Part shown: positions 17,952 to 26,601 of the stretch, piece after piece | Numbering within the stretch: position 1 is the first letter of the stretch | Layout: each line of letters opens with the position of its first letter | Assembly: GCA_028280305.1 (NCBI GenBank) | Contig: JANQMC010000047.1 | Location: 1 to 61,005, forward strand | Reading direction: 5' to 3' | Length of the DNA: 61,005 nucleotides | DNA from: Pelagibius sp. | Lineage (GTDB): Bacteria; Pseudomonadota; Alphaproteobacteria; Kiloniellales; Kiloniellaceae | Position numbers and translations under genes: made by a program | Notes under the pieces: generated by a model | Told to the model about the DNA's origin: nothing | The model's database searches: none | Seen by the model: the letters and a program-made list of their open reading frames with translations, nothing else

Positions 17952-18350
17952 ATGTCACAGCAGGAGCGCGGGCCGGCAATCGAGAGTGCAATGACCATCG
18001 TGCCGGTGCGCGATGTGCGCGCAAGCATCGCCTTTTACGCGGATATCCTCGGCTTTGAAACGCGCTTCCTGGCCGACGACGGCGGCTTTGCCATGGTCAT
18101 GAGCGGACCGAGCTTCGGTCTGCAATTGCTGGCCTGCGATGATCCCGAGGCCCTGAAGGCGACCGCCAACAACATAGCTGTCTATTTCCACGTGAAAGAC
18201 CTGGATCAGCTTTATGACGGAATGAAGACAAAACTCGAAAGTCTGCCGGAAGGCCGCCTCAGGCCACCCTTCGATCAGTCCTATGGCATGCGCGAGTTCC
18301 ATGTCAAAGACCCGGACGGCTGCCTGCTGTTTTTCGGCGAAGATATCTAA
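17952..18350 (+). CDS. VOC-superfamily (glyoxalase/bleomycin-resistance) protein
   Basis: A 132-residue vicinal-oxygen-chelate protein with the paired beta-alpha-beta-beta-beta pattern: TIVPVRDVRASIAFYADILG at the start and FHVKDPDGCLLFFGED at the end. Metal positions are not all obvious, and bleomycin-resistance-like members bind ligands without catalysis. A strong AAGGGGGAT ribosome site precedes the ATG. Its stop overlaps the end of gltS by four bases in convergent orientation. Function cannot be narrowed further. Confidence 0.85.
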   Translation: MSQQERGPAIESAMTIVPVRDVRASIAFYADILGFETRFLADDGGFAMVMSGPSFGLQLLACDDPEALKATANNIAVYFHVKDLDQLYDGMKTKLESLPEGRLRPPFDQSYGMREFHVKDPDGCLLFFGEDI

Positions 18351-19555
18351 AGCGCCAGAAAGAACCGGATAACAAACGCATTGGTTAGGTCGACGAAGAA
18401 GGCACCCACCAACGGCAGAATGATAAAGGCCGTCGGCGCCGGCCCGTGGGTCTTGGTCACCGCGGTCATGTTGGCAATGGCCGTCGGCGTCGCGCCGAGG
18501 GCAAAGCCGGCGAAACCGGCACTCAGGACCGTCGCCAGATAATCCCGTCCCATCAAAGGGAAGAGCACGAGCAGGATAAAGGCAACGGTGGCCAGGGCCT
18601 GCAGGGCGAGCAGGATCAGCAAGGGGCCGGCAAGACTGGCGATCGACCAGAGCTGCATGCTCATCAGCGACATCGCGATGAACAGGCCGAGGGAAAAGTC
18701 GGAGACGATGGCCAGGGCCCGGGTGCGGGCCGGCCAGCGCATCCTGGGCAGCAGGTAGGGGACAGAGTTGGAAAGCAGGATCGCCACCAACAGGCAGGGC
18801 ACGAAGAGCGGCAGCTTCAGGCCGGTCTCCGCCAGCGCTTCGTTGGCGGCGTAGCCGATGATGATGGCGATGTGCAGCACCAGGATCACCTGCATGATGC
18901 TGATGTGGTTGATCTGCTCGGTGTCCTCCTTCTCATGGGGGATGCCGACCATGAGCCCGTCAGCCTTGGCATCAGCAATGCCATGACGCGCCAGGAGAAA
19001 CTTTGCGATCGGCCCACCAAGCAAACTGGCTAGCACCAGGCCGAGGGTCGCAGCGGCAACGCCGACCTCAAGGGCGTTGGGCACGCCATGATTGGCGGCA
19101 ATCTCCGGCGCCCAGGCGATCGCTGTACCGTGGCCGCCGATCAGCGAAGCCGAACCGGCCAGCACGCCGATGGCGTTCGGTTGGCCGAGCGCCTGAGCGA
19201 CGGTAAGGCCGATGACGTTCTGAAAAACAATGTAGGTGAGCGTCAACGCCAGCAGGATGGCCAGGGGTCGGCCGCCTGACAGGAGGTCGGAAAAGCGTGC
19301 GTTCAGGCCGATGGCCGTGAAGAAATAGACCAGCAGGGTGTCTCGGGTCTCCAGTTCGTATTCGATCTGCTGGCCCGTCGCCAGGTAGACCGCGAGCAGC
19401 ACCAGAGCGGCGAGTATGCCGCCGGTGACGGGCTCCGGGATGTTATAGGCCCTCAGAAAGGCAATGCGTCCGGTCAGCCGCATGCCCAGAAAATAGACCA
19501 CGATGCCGATGGTGTAGGTCAGAAAATCGTCGACGACGATTAGATTGTCAGCCAT
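18347..19555 (-). CDS. gltS: Sodium/glutamate symporter
   Basis: GltS-family Na+/glutamate symporter, 402 residues, matching the usual length near 400. It is hydrophobic throughout with about ten helices. Conserved re-entrant-loop-like segments are visible as GSASLIGGHGTAIAWAP in the first half and SAGFAGFALGATPTAIANM in the second, the inverted-repeat GGHGT/GATPT motifs of the family. The gene is monocistronic and convergent with the VOC gene. Confidence 0.95.
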   Translation of the reverse strand: MADNLIVVDDFLTYTIGIVVYFLGMRLTGRIAFLRAYNIPEPVTGGILAALVLLAVYLATGQQIEYELETRDTLLVYFFTAIGLNARFSDLLSGGRPLAILLALTLTYIVFQNVIGLTVAQALGQPNAIGVLAGSASLIGGHGTAIAWAPEIAANHGVPNALEVGVAAATLGLVLASLLGGPIAKFLLARHGIADAKADGLMVGIPHEKEDTEQINHISIMQVILVLHIAIIIGYAANEALAETGLKLPLFVPCLLVAILLSNSVPYLLPRMRWPARTRALAIVSDFSLGLFIAMSLMSMQLWSIASLAGPLLILLALQALATVAFILLVLFPLMGRDYLATVLSAGFAGFALGATPTAIANMTAVTKTHGPAPTAFIILPLVGAFFVDLTNAFVIRFFLAL

Positions 19556-19870
19556 TAGGCATCAGGATAACGCAAAGATGAATCATAAAAAGACGCCTCG
19601 ACCCAATTGCCTATCAGCATTCACAAATATGACCTACGGAAGACTCCAACCGCTGCAATCAATTCTAGCGTTAAGACGGGACCTGCTAAAAGCTCTGCGA
19701 TAAAAAAGAGCCACAGAGTTGAAACTTGGTCGCCTATGTTTGCCGTAGGTTCTCAAGGAGAGGCACGCTCTTAAGAGACGCAGGTTCTTTCTTGATGGCC
19801 GATAGCCAGCGCCCCAAAGCCTGCGCTATGCTGGCCTTCGTCGCCGATTGCAAGTAGAGACCTGAATACC
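19556..19870. other. Intergenic region upstream of RND efflux operon
   Basis: A 315-bp stretch, more AT-rich than its surroundings, between divergent gltS and the efflux genes. It contains an 8-bp inverted repeat ACCTACGG (19632-19639) / CCGTAGGT (19743-19750) and a perfect palindrome CTCTTAAGAG at 19768-19777, about 95 bp before the adaptor gene. These could be operators for an efflux regulator, but no TetR/MarR gene is adjacent. I see no gene in it. Confidence 0.5.
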
Positions 19871-21070
19871 ATGATACGAAATCTGCCGCTGGTCCTGATG
19901 CTGCTTGTTCTTGTGGCCTGCGAAGAAAGCAACACCTACGTAGAGCCGCCGCCGCCCAGGGTCACGGTGGCGACACCGGCAGTCCAGAACGTCACCGACT
20001 ATCTCTATTTCACCGGCACGACCCAGGCCGCCGCCGTGGTCGATGTGCGGGCCCGCGTCGCCGGCGAGCTTCGAAGCATGTCCTTTACGCCGGGCCGTCA
20101 AGTCGCCGAAGGCGACCCCCTGTTCATGATCGACCAACGCGAATATCAGGCCGATCTGGAGATCGCCAAGGCCGAGGTCAGCAGCGCCCAGGCCCAGAAG
20201 GTCGAAGCCGACAGATCTCTGGAGCGCGCCCAAACCCTGATAAAACGCGGCAACATCTCCCAGGCCAGCCTGGACGAGGCCGAGGCCGCCGCCCGCACCA
20301 CGGCGGCGGAAGTAGCCGTAAAACAGGCGGCCCTGCGCCAGGCCGAGTTGGACCTGGAGTACACCGAAATTCGCGCGCCCATCGCCGGGCGCGTGGGGCG
20401 CAATATGGTCGATGTCGGCAATCTGGTCGGCGAAGGCGAGGCAACTCTGCTGACCACCATCACCGCCAACGACCCCATGTTCGTGTACTTCAACATCAAC
20501 GAACGCGATCTCCTGGCGGGTATGGAGCAATACAGGGCTGAAGCTGAAAAGGCCGCGGGCACGGCGCCGGAGGCCCAAGGCAACCTGCGGGTCGAGATGG
20601 CGACCGACGACCGCGAGGACTATCCCTTCGTTGGCATCCTCGATTTTGCCGAGTCCGCCTTGAACCCGGAAACCGGCACCTTGCAGCTCCGCGCCCGTTT
20701 CGAGAATCCGGGGCCCTTCGCTGCCCTGATCTCGGGTCTCTTCGCAAGGGTCAGAGTTCCGGTCGCCGAGCGCCAGGATCTGCCGCTGGTGACCGAGCGG
20801 GCAATCAGTTCCGACCAGTCCGGCCGCTTCGTCTACGTGCTGGGCGCGGAAAACGAAGTCGAGAAGCGCGGCGTTACCATCGGCCAGCTGATTGACGGCC
20901 TGCGGGTGATCGAAAGCGGCCTCGCCGCCGGAGAAAAAGTGGTGGTGAACGGCATTCAGCGGATACGGGCCGGCTCCATCGTCGATCCGCAGGAAGCTGA
21001 AATGACGGCCTTCACCGCAACGGCCCTGGGCGCCGGAGCGGCGGAAACAACCCAAAGCGCCACCCAATAG
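19871..21070 (+). CDS. RND efflux periplasmic adaptor lipoprotein (AcrA/MexA family)
   Basis: A 399-residue membrane-fusion protein. The N-terminus MIRNLPLVLMLLVLVAC is a lipoprotein signal with lipidation cysteine C17. Then come the beta-barrel/lipoyl start (VDVRARVAGELRSMSF), a helical hairpin rich in Ala/Gln/Glu (about residues 95-160), the second lipoyl half (EYTEIRAPIAGRVGRNMVD) and a C-terminal membrane-proximal domain. It ends 15 bp before the pump gene and forms the tripartite pump with it. No outer-membrane TolC/OprM gene is present, so the channel must be encoded elsewhere. Confidence 0.95.
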   Translation: MIRNLPLVLMLLVLVACEESNTYVEPPPPRVTVATPAVQNVTDYLYFTGTTQAAAVVDVRARVAGELRSMSFTPGRQVAEGDPLFMIDQREYQADLEIAKAEVSSAQAQKVEADRSLERAQTLIKRGNISQASLDEAEAAARTTAAEVAVKQAALRQAELDLEYTEIRAPIAGRVGRNMVDVGNLVGEGEATLLTTITANDPMFVYFNINERDLLAGMEQYRAEAEKAAGTAPEAQGNLRVEMATDDREDYPFVGILDFAESALNPETGTLQLRARFENPGPFAALISGLFARVRVPVAERQDLPLVTERAISSDQSGRFVYVLGAENEVEKRGVTIGQLIDGLRVIESGLAAGEKVVVNGIQRIRAGSIVDPQEAEMTAFTATALGAGAAETTQSATQ

Positions 21071-21085
21071 CGGAGAACCGGCACC

Positions 21086-24000
21086 ATGTTCTCCCAATTC
21101 TTCATCCAGCGGCCGATCTTCGCCTCGGTGATCTCCATCGTCATCGTGATCGCCGGTCTCGTCACCGTCTTCGGCCTGCCGATCGAACAGTACCCTGAGA
21201 TCACACCGCCGACGGTGGAGGTGTCCGCCGCTTATCCCGGCGCCAACGCCCAGGTGGTCGCCGAAACCGTCGCCTCGCCCATCGAGCAGCAGGTCAACGG
21301 CGTCGAGGGCATGATCTACATGTCCTCGACCAGCGCCAGCGACGGGTCCTATAGCCTGACCGTCACCTTTGAGGTCGGTGCCGATCTCGACCTCGCCCAG
21401 ATCCTGGTGCAGAACCGGGTCGCCCTGGCGGAAGCGAACCTGCCCGAAGAGGTGGTGCGTCAGGGCGTCAGCACCAAGAAAAAATCCAGCAACATCATCC
21501 TCATCGCCTCGCTCTATTCCGAAGACAACCGTTACGACGAGCTTTTCCTCAGCAACTACGCAACCTTGCAGGCCGTCGACACCCTCAGCCGCATCAACGG
21601 CGTCGGCGAGGTTTTCGTCTTCCCGGCCAGCGATTATTCCATGCGCATCTGGCTTGACCCCAGCGCCCTCAAATCGCGGGGCCTGACCACCACCGAGGTG
21701 GTGGACGCCATTCGCGAACAGAATGTCCAGGTCGCCGCCGGACAGATCGGGCAGCCCCCGGCACCGACGGGCCAGTCTTTCCAGTACGCGGTCAACGTGC
21801 TCGGACGCCTCAGCGACATCAGCCAGTTTGAACAGATCATCATCAAGCACGGCAACGACGGCGGCATCACCTATCTGAAAGACATCGCGCGCATCGAGCT
21901 GGGCGGCAAGAGCTACAACATCACCTCGCGGATCGGCGGTTCGCCCTCGGCCTCCATCGCCGTCTATCAGTTGCCCGGCGCCAATGCCCTGGAGGTTTCC
22001 AAGAATGTCCGGGCGGCCATGGACGAACTCAGCAGCCGCTTCCCCGAGGCAATGGTCTACAAGGTCCCCTACGATACGACGATCTTCGTCGAGAAATCGA
22101 TCCAGGAGGTCTACATCACCCTGTTCCAGGCGGCGGGCCTGGTTTTCCTGGTGCTCTTCCTGTTCCTTCAGGACTGGCGGGCCACCGTCATCCCCGCGGT
22201 GGCCATTCCGGTGTCGCTGATCGGCACCTTCGCCGTCATGGGCATGTTGGGTTTTTCACTGAACATGCTGACCCTCTTCGGACTGGTGCTGGCCATCGGC
22301 ATCGTGGTCGACGACTCCATCGTCGTGGTCGAGGCCACGGCCGCCCATATCGAGCGCGGCATGAAGGCGAGAGAAGCGGCGATGCGGGCGATGAAGGAGG
22401 TTTCCGGCGCCGTCGTCGCCACCACCCTGGTGCTGCTCGCGGTGTTCATTCCCGCCGCCTTCCTGCCCGGCATCACCGGCCAAATGTACCGCCAGTTCGC
22501 CATCACCATCGCCGTGGCCACGGTTTTCAGCTCGGTTAACGCCCTGACCATGAGCCCGGCCCTGGCGGCGCTGTTGCTGCGCCCGCCGAAAGAAAAGAAG
22601 AACTGGTTTTTCCGCGGCTTCGACAAGGCCTTTCTGAAGGCCGAGAACGGTTACGCCTGGCTGACTCACAAAATGATACGCATGACCGCCATCGTGATGC
22701 TGCTCTTCGTCGGCCTCGGGGCGCTCACCGGCTGGCAGTTCGGTAAGCTGCCCACCGCATTCCTGCCGCTCGAGGATCAGGGCTACCTCATCGCTTCGGT
22801 CCAGTTGCCCAACGCCGCCTCGCTGGAGCGCACCAATGCGGTGCTCGACAAGATCGACACCATCGTCGGCGAGATTCCCGGTGTAGAAAACTGGGTCTCT
22901 CTCGGCGGCTTCTCCCTGATCGACGGCACCAACGCCTCCAATGCCGCAACGATCTTCGTCACCATGATTCCCTGGGAGGAGCGCCAGACACCGGAGCTCT
23001 CGCTGCGCACCATATACGGCAAGCTGCAGGCTGGGCTTTCGCAGATTCAGGAAGCCGTCGCCTTTGCCTTTCCGCCGCCGGCCATTCCAGGCCTCGGCGT
23101 TTCCGGCGGCTTTCAGATGCAGCTTCAGGACCGCGGGGACCTCGGCCTTGTGCAGCTTCAGCAACTGGCGCAGGAAATGGCCATCGACGGCGCCGCGCAG
23201 ACCGGCCTAGCCAATCTTAACACGACCTTTCGCGCCGACGTGCCGCAGCTCTTCGCCGAGGTCGACCGTGTGAAGGCAAAGTCGCTGGAGGTTTCCCTGA
23301 ACGAGGTCTTCGGCACCCTGCAAACCTACCTCGGTTCGGCCTACGTGAACGACTTCAACCGCTTCGGCCGCACCTGGCAGGTGAAGGTTCAGGCCGATCA
23401 TCAATACCGCATCGAAGCCGAAGACATTCGCCGCCTGGACGTGCGCAATGCCGAAGGCGGCATGGTGCCGCTGGGCACCCTGGTTTCGGTGGAGGAGATT
23501 CTCGGCCCCCAGACGGTGATGCGCTACAACCTATATCCCAGCGCGACCATCACCGGACAGGCCGCCGCCGGCTTCTCTTCCGGCCAGGCCCTGAACCTGA
23601 TGGAACAGCTTGCCGACGCCAAGCTACCCGCGGCCATGGGCTTCGAGTGGACCGGCATCTCCTTTCAAGAGAAACAGGTCGGCTCCGAATCCATCGTGGT
23701 TTTCGCTTTGGCGATCCTGCTGGTCTTCCTGGTGCTGGCCGCGCAGTACGAAAGCTGGACCAGCCCCGCCGCCGTCATCCTGGTGGTGCCCCTGGCCCTG
23801 CTCGGCACCGTCGCCGCGCTGCTGGCCCGCCAGTTCGACAACAACGTCTACACCCAGATCGGCATCGTGCTATTGATCGGCCTGGCCAGTAAGAACGCCA
23901 TCCTGATCGTCGAATTCGCGCGCGCTGAGCATGCCGAGGGCAAGTCGATCCTCGAGGCCGCAGCCTCGGCGGCCAAGCTGCGCTTCAGACCGATCCTGAT

Positions 24001-24241
24001 GACGGCGATCTCCTCCATCGCCGGCTTCATGCCGCTGGTGATCGCCACCGGCCCCGGCGCCGCCAGCCGCGCGGCCATCGGTACCGCCGTGGTCGGCGGC
24101 ATGGCCGCAGCCACCCTCATGTCACTGCTCTTCACGCCTGTCTTCTACGTGGTAATGCAGCGTTTGGGCGAAGGGTTTGGAAAAAGAAAATCCACTGCCG
24201 GCGGCGACGCAGCAGAAACCCCCGGCGCCGGCTCCGACTAA
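21086..24241 (+). CDS. RND multidrug efflux pump, inner-membrane component (AcrB/MexB family)
   Basis: A 1051-residue HAE1-type RND transporter. The N-terminus FIQRPIFASVISIVIVIAG is the classic first helix. TM4 carries the proton-relay acidic pair in LAIGIVVDDSIVVVEA, and the second half ends with the TM10-12 cluster (VLLIGLASKNAILIVEFAR). Two large periplasmic loops lie at about residues 40-335 and 560-870. Length is typical. Substrates cannot be predicted. The TAA stop overlaps, in convergent orientation, the stop codon of the kinase-like gene. Confidence 0.96.
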   Translation: MFSQFFIQRPIFASVISIVIVIAGLVTVFGLPIEQYPEITPPTVEVSAAYPGANAQVVAETVASPIEQQVNGVEGMIYMSSTSASDGSYSLTVTFEVGADLDLAQILVQNRVALAEANLPEEVVRQGVSTKKKSSNIILIASLYSEDNRYDELFLSNYATLQAVDTLSRINGVGEVFVFPASDYSMRIWLDPSALKSRGLTTTEVVDAIREQNVQVAAGQIGQPPAPTGQSFQYAVNVLGRLSDISQFEQIIIKHGNDGGITYLKDIARIELGGKSYNITSRIGGSPSASIAVYQLPGANALEVSKNVRAAMDELSSRFPEAMVYKVPYDTTIFVEKSIQEVYITLFQAAGLVFLVLFLFLQDWRATVIPAVAIPVSLIGTFAVMGMLGFSLNMLTLFGLVLAIGIVVDDSIVVVEATAAHIERGMKAREAAMRAMKEVSGAVVATTLVLLAVFIPAAFLPGITGQMYRQFAITIAVATVFSSVNALTMSPALAALLLRPPKEKKNWFFRGFDKAFLKAENGYAWLTHKMIRMTAIVMLLFVGLGALTGWQFGKLPTAFLPLEDQGYLIASVQLPNAASLERTNAVLDKIDTIVGEIPGVENWVSLGGFSLIDGTNASNAATIFVTMIPWEERQTPELSLRTIYGKLQAGLSQIQEAVAFAFPPPAIPGLGVSGGFQMQLQDRGDLGLVQLQQLAQEMAIDGAAQTGLANLNTTFRADVPQLFAEVDRVKAKSLEVSLNEVFGTLQTYLGSAYVNDFNRFGRTWQVKVQADHQYRIEAEDIRRLDVRNAEGGMVPLGTLVSVEEILGPQTVMRYNLYPSATITGQAAAGFSSGQALNLMEQLADAKLPAAMGFEWTGISFQEKQVGSESIVVFALAILLVFLVLAAQYESWTSPAAVILVVPLALLGTVAALLARQFDNNVYTQIGIVLLIGLASKNAILIVEFARAEHAEGKSILEAAASAAKLRFRPILMTAISSIAGFMPLVIATGPGAASRAAIGTAVVGGMAAATLMSLLFTPVFYVVMQRLGEGFGKRKSTAGGDAAETPGAGSD

Positions 24242-25620
24242 ACCGGCAGCGGCAGGTCCTGGGCCTTCAAGACCTTGGCCTGACGTTCTTCCAGGGCATC
24301 CACGTCGAACTCGGCGATCATGTCGTGGAACATCTGGTGCCAGTTGATCTCGGCATCGAGATGCATGAATACCGAGCCCAGGCCGACGGCGGCGCGGTCC
24401 ATCAACACGAATTCGCGCGGCGGCGTCACGCCGCCCAGGCGGCGCAGTTCCTTGTGCACCTCTCCGGCCACTTCGGCGCCGTAGAGGCTGTTCTTGTCGC
24501 CCATGATCTTCTGCGGCTTGTCTTCCAGCAAAGGCGCATAGAGGAAAGCCGCCCAGAGATTGAGCGCCGCCAGCAGTTCCTTGCTGATCTCGGTGAAACC
24601 CCAGGTGCGGTAGGCCTCCACCGCCAGTTCGGGGTCGTCACGCTCCAAGGCGAAGTAGAGATCGATCACGCCCTTCACGAACTTCGGCGGGAACACCCGG
24701 ATACAGCCGAAATCCAGGAGATTCACCGTGCCGTCGTCGCGGATGGTGTAGTTGCCGAGGTGCGGGTCGCCGTGAATGATGCCGTAGAAATAAAAGGGCA
24801 CGTACCAGGCGCGGAACATGTTCATGGCCACGGCATTGCGCTCTTCAACGCTGTCGCAGCCCTTCACGAAGTCCAGCAGCGGCGTGCCCTGCAGCCAGGT
24901 CATGGTCAGCAGGCGCTGGGTGGAAAGCTCGGGCAGCAGATCGGCGACGTGGACTCCGGCCTCCTGCGAGAGCATGTCCTTGTAGAGCAGCATGTGCCGG
25001 CCTTCGCGCTCGTAGTCCAACTCCTCGCGCAGACGGTCGGCCAGTTCCTGGTAGATGTTCGAAGGATCGATGGCCCGGTCGTAGCGGCGATAGATGCCAA
25101 AAAGAATCTTCAACTGCTGCAGATCCGCTTCCACGGCCGACAGCATGTCCGGGTACTGCAGCTTGCAGGCCAGGTCGCGGCCGTCGGGACTGACGGCGCG
25201 ATGTACCTGGCCGAGGGAGGCAGCCGCGGCCGCCTCGCGCTCGAAAGACTTGAACTGCTTTTGCCAGTCCTGTCCCAGCTCGGCACGCATACGCCGCTTC
25301 ACGAAGGGCCAGCCCATGGAGGGCGCGTTGGACTGAAGCTGGCGCAGTTCCTCGGCATACTCCTTGGGCAGGGCGTCGGGAATCGTGGCCAGAATCTGCG
25401 CCGCTTTCATCAAGGGGCCCTTCAGGCCGCCCAGCGCCGCTTTCAGTTCCGAAGAGTGTTTGTCCCGATCCAGCCCGATTCCGAGGTAGCGGGCGCCCAC
25501 CACCTGGGCGGCCAGGCCGCCGACCGAGGTGCCGACCTTGGCGTAGCGCCGCACCCGGCCCGACAGGCGGGAGGTTTCCGACTCGTTAAGCTCTTGGTTT
25601 TCGTCATCAATCTCCGGCAT
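24238..25620 (-). CDS. ABC1/UbiB-family atypical kinase-like protein
   Basis: A 460-residue ABC1/ADCK-type protein, started at MPEIDDENQELNESE since the longer open frame upstream lacks family features. The N-terminal signature reads LMKAAQILATIPDALPKEYA, where classical UbiB has KxGQ; the Ala-containing form occurs in one bacterial ABC1 branch. The ATP-binding lysine lies in ACKLQYPDM, the catalytic loop is HGDPHLGNY near residue 285, and the metal-binding DFG is in NLLDFGCIR. UbiB proteins support ubiquinone synthesis; this branch is less defined and other ubi genes are absent. The stop overlaps the RND pump stop. Confidence 0.88.
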   Translation of the reverse strand: MPEIDDENQELNESETSRLSGRVRRYAKVGTSVGGLAAQVVGARYLGIGLDRDKHSSELKAALGGLKGPLMKAAQILATIPDALPKEYAEELRQLQSNAPSMGWPFVKRRMRAELGQDWQKQFKSFEREAAAAASLGQVHRAVSPDGRDLACKLQYPDMLSAVEADLQQLKILFGIYRRYDRAIDPSNIYQELADRLREELDYEREGRHMLLYKDMLSQEAGVHVADLLPELSTQRLLTMTWLQGTPLLDFVKGCDSVEERNAVAMNMFRAWYVPFYFYGIIHGDPHLGNYTIRDDGTVNLLDFGCIRVFPPKFVKGVIDLYFALERDDPELAVEAYRTWGFTEISKELLAALNLWAAFLYAPLLEDKPQKIMGDKNSLYGAEVAGEVHKELRRLGGVTPPREFVLMDRAAVGLGSVFMHLDAEINWHQMFHDMIAEFDVDALEERQAKVLKAQDLPLPV

Positions 25621-25749
25621 GGCTAGAACTTGGGGCCGAAGAGGACAGAAGTCCAGCAATGAGCAAAAGGAATACCACCAGGGCGTCACTGTCCCACAGG
25701 GGACCTTCCTCCTAGACTGGCCGAAAACCGCCATGAAAGGGAGATTTCC

Positions 25750-26589
25750 ATGCAGATCCGCCGCCACCGTCTGCATTACGACAACGGAGAACCTGTCCGC
25801 TATGCCGAAAGCCCCAACCGGGGTGGCGCGCTCAACCCACGCTTCCTGATCATGCACTACACCGCCGGGAGTTCTTTCGAGAGCTCCCTCAGCCATATGA
25901 CCAGACGCGGGACAAGCGCTTCGGCCCACCTGCTGATCGGCCGTGACGGCGCCATCGCCCAGTTGGTGCCTTTCAACCGCGTTGCCTGGCATGCCGGACG
26001 CAGCCGCTGGCAGGGGCTCAGCGGGCTCAACCGGCATTCCATCGGGATCGAGCTGGATAACGCCGGACCCCTGGACCGCCACGGCGATCAGTGGCGATCC
26101 TGGTTCGGACGCGACTATCCGCGCGATGAGGTTCTGGTGGCGCGACACAAGAACGGCGGCCGGCGGCGCGGCTGGCAGACCTATAGCGAGGCCCAGATTG
26201 CAGCGGCCCTTGAGGCCGCCACCGCGCTCTGCCGCCACTACGGCCTGGCCGACATCCTGGGCCATGACGATGTGGCGCCGGAGCGCAAGACCGATCCGGG
26301 CCCAGCCTTCGCGATGGAGAGTTTCCGGGCGGCGGCCCTGGGACGCGGCGATGAAGAACCGGCGCGCTTCGAAACCATCACCCGCCTCAACATCCGCGAC
26401 CGTCCCGGCCTCGACGGCGCCAAGCTGCCGGACGCACCGCTGGCCAGCGGCACCTTCCTCAGCCTGCTGTCACAGCAGGGAAAATGGGCGATGGTCGAGG
26501 TCCTCGATGCGGAGGGCATGCCGGAGACGACCGGCTGGGTTCACAGCGACTACATCATCGCCGCGCAGCCGGAAGCGGCGACCGGCTGA
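25750..26589 (+). CDS. N-acetylmuramoyl-L-alanine amidase (AmpD-like) with SH3-like tail
   Basis: A 279-residue zinc amidase of the Amidase_2 family. Zinc ligands and catalytic residues are visible as H36 in FLIMHYTAGSS, WHAGRS, and GHDDVAPERKTDPGPAF, where the last His/Asp and Lys complete the AmpD site. Residues about 205-270 form a bacterial SH3-like domain (TRLNIRDRPGLDGAKLP, then TGWVHSDYI) likely to bind peptidoglycan. No signal peptide is seen, fitting a cytoplasmic AmpD-like recycling role, although SH3 tails are more common in exported enzymes. A GGGAGAT ribosome site precedes the ATG. Confidence 0.9.
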   Translation: MQIRRHRLHYDNGEPVRYAESPNRGGALNPRFLIMHYTAGSSFESSLSHMTRRGTSASAHLLIGRDGAIAQLVPFNRVAWHAGRSRWQGLSGLNRHSIGIELDNAGPLDRHGDQWRSWFGRDYPRDEVLVARHKNGGRRRGWQTYSEAQIAAALEAATALCRHYGLADILGHDDVAPERKTDPGPAFAMESFRAAALGRGDEEPARFETITRLNIRDRPGLDGAKLPDAPLASGTFLSLLSQQGKWAMVEVLDAEGMPETTGWVHSDYIIAAQPEAATG

Positions 26590-26601
26590 AGCAGCGCCTT
26601 A

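Noticed and set aside
19826..21850. 674-codon minus-strand frame over the RND adaptor and pump
   Set aside because: Antisense shadow of two well-identified efflux genes.
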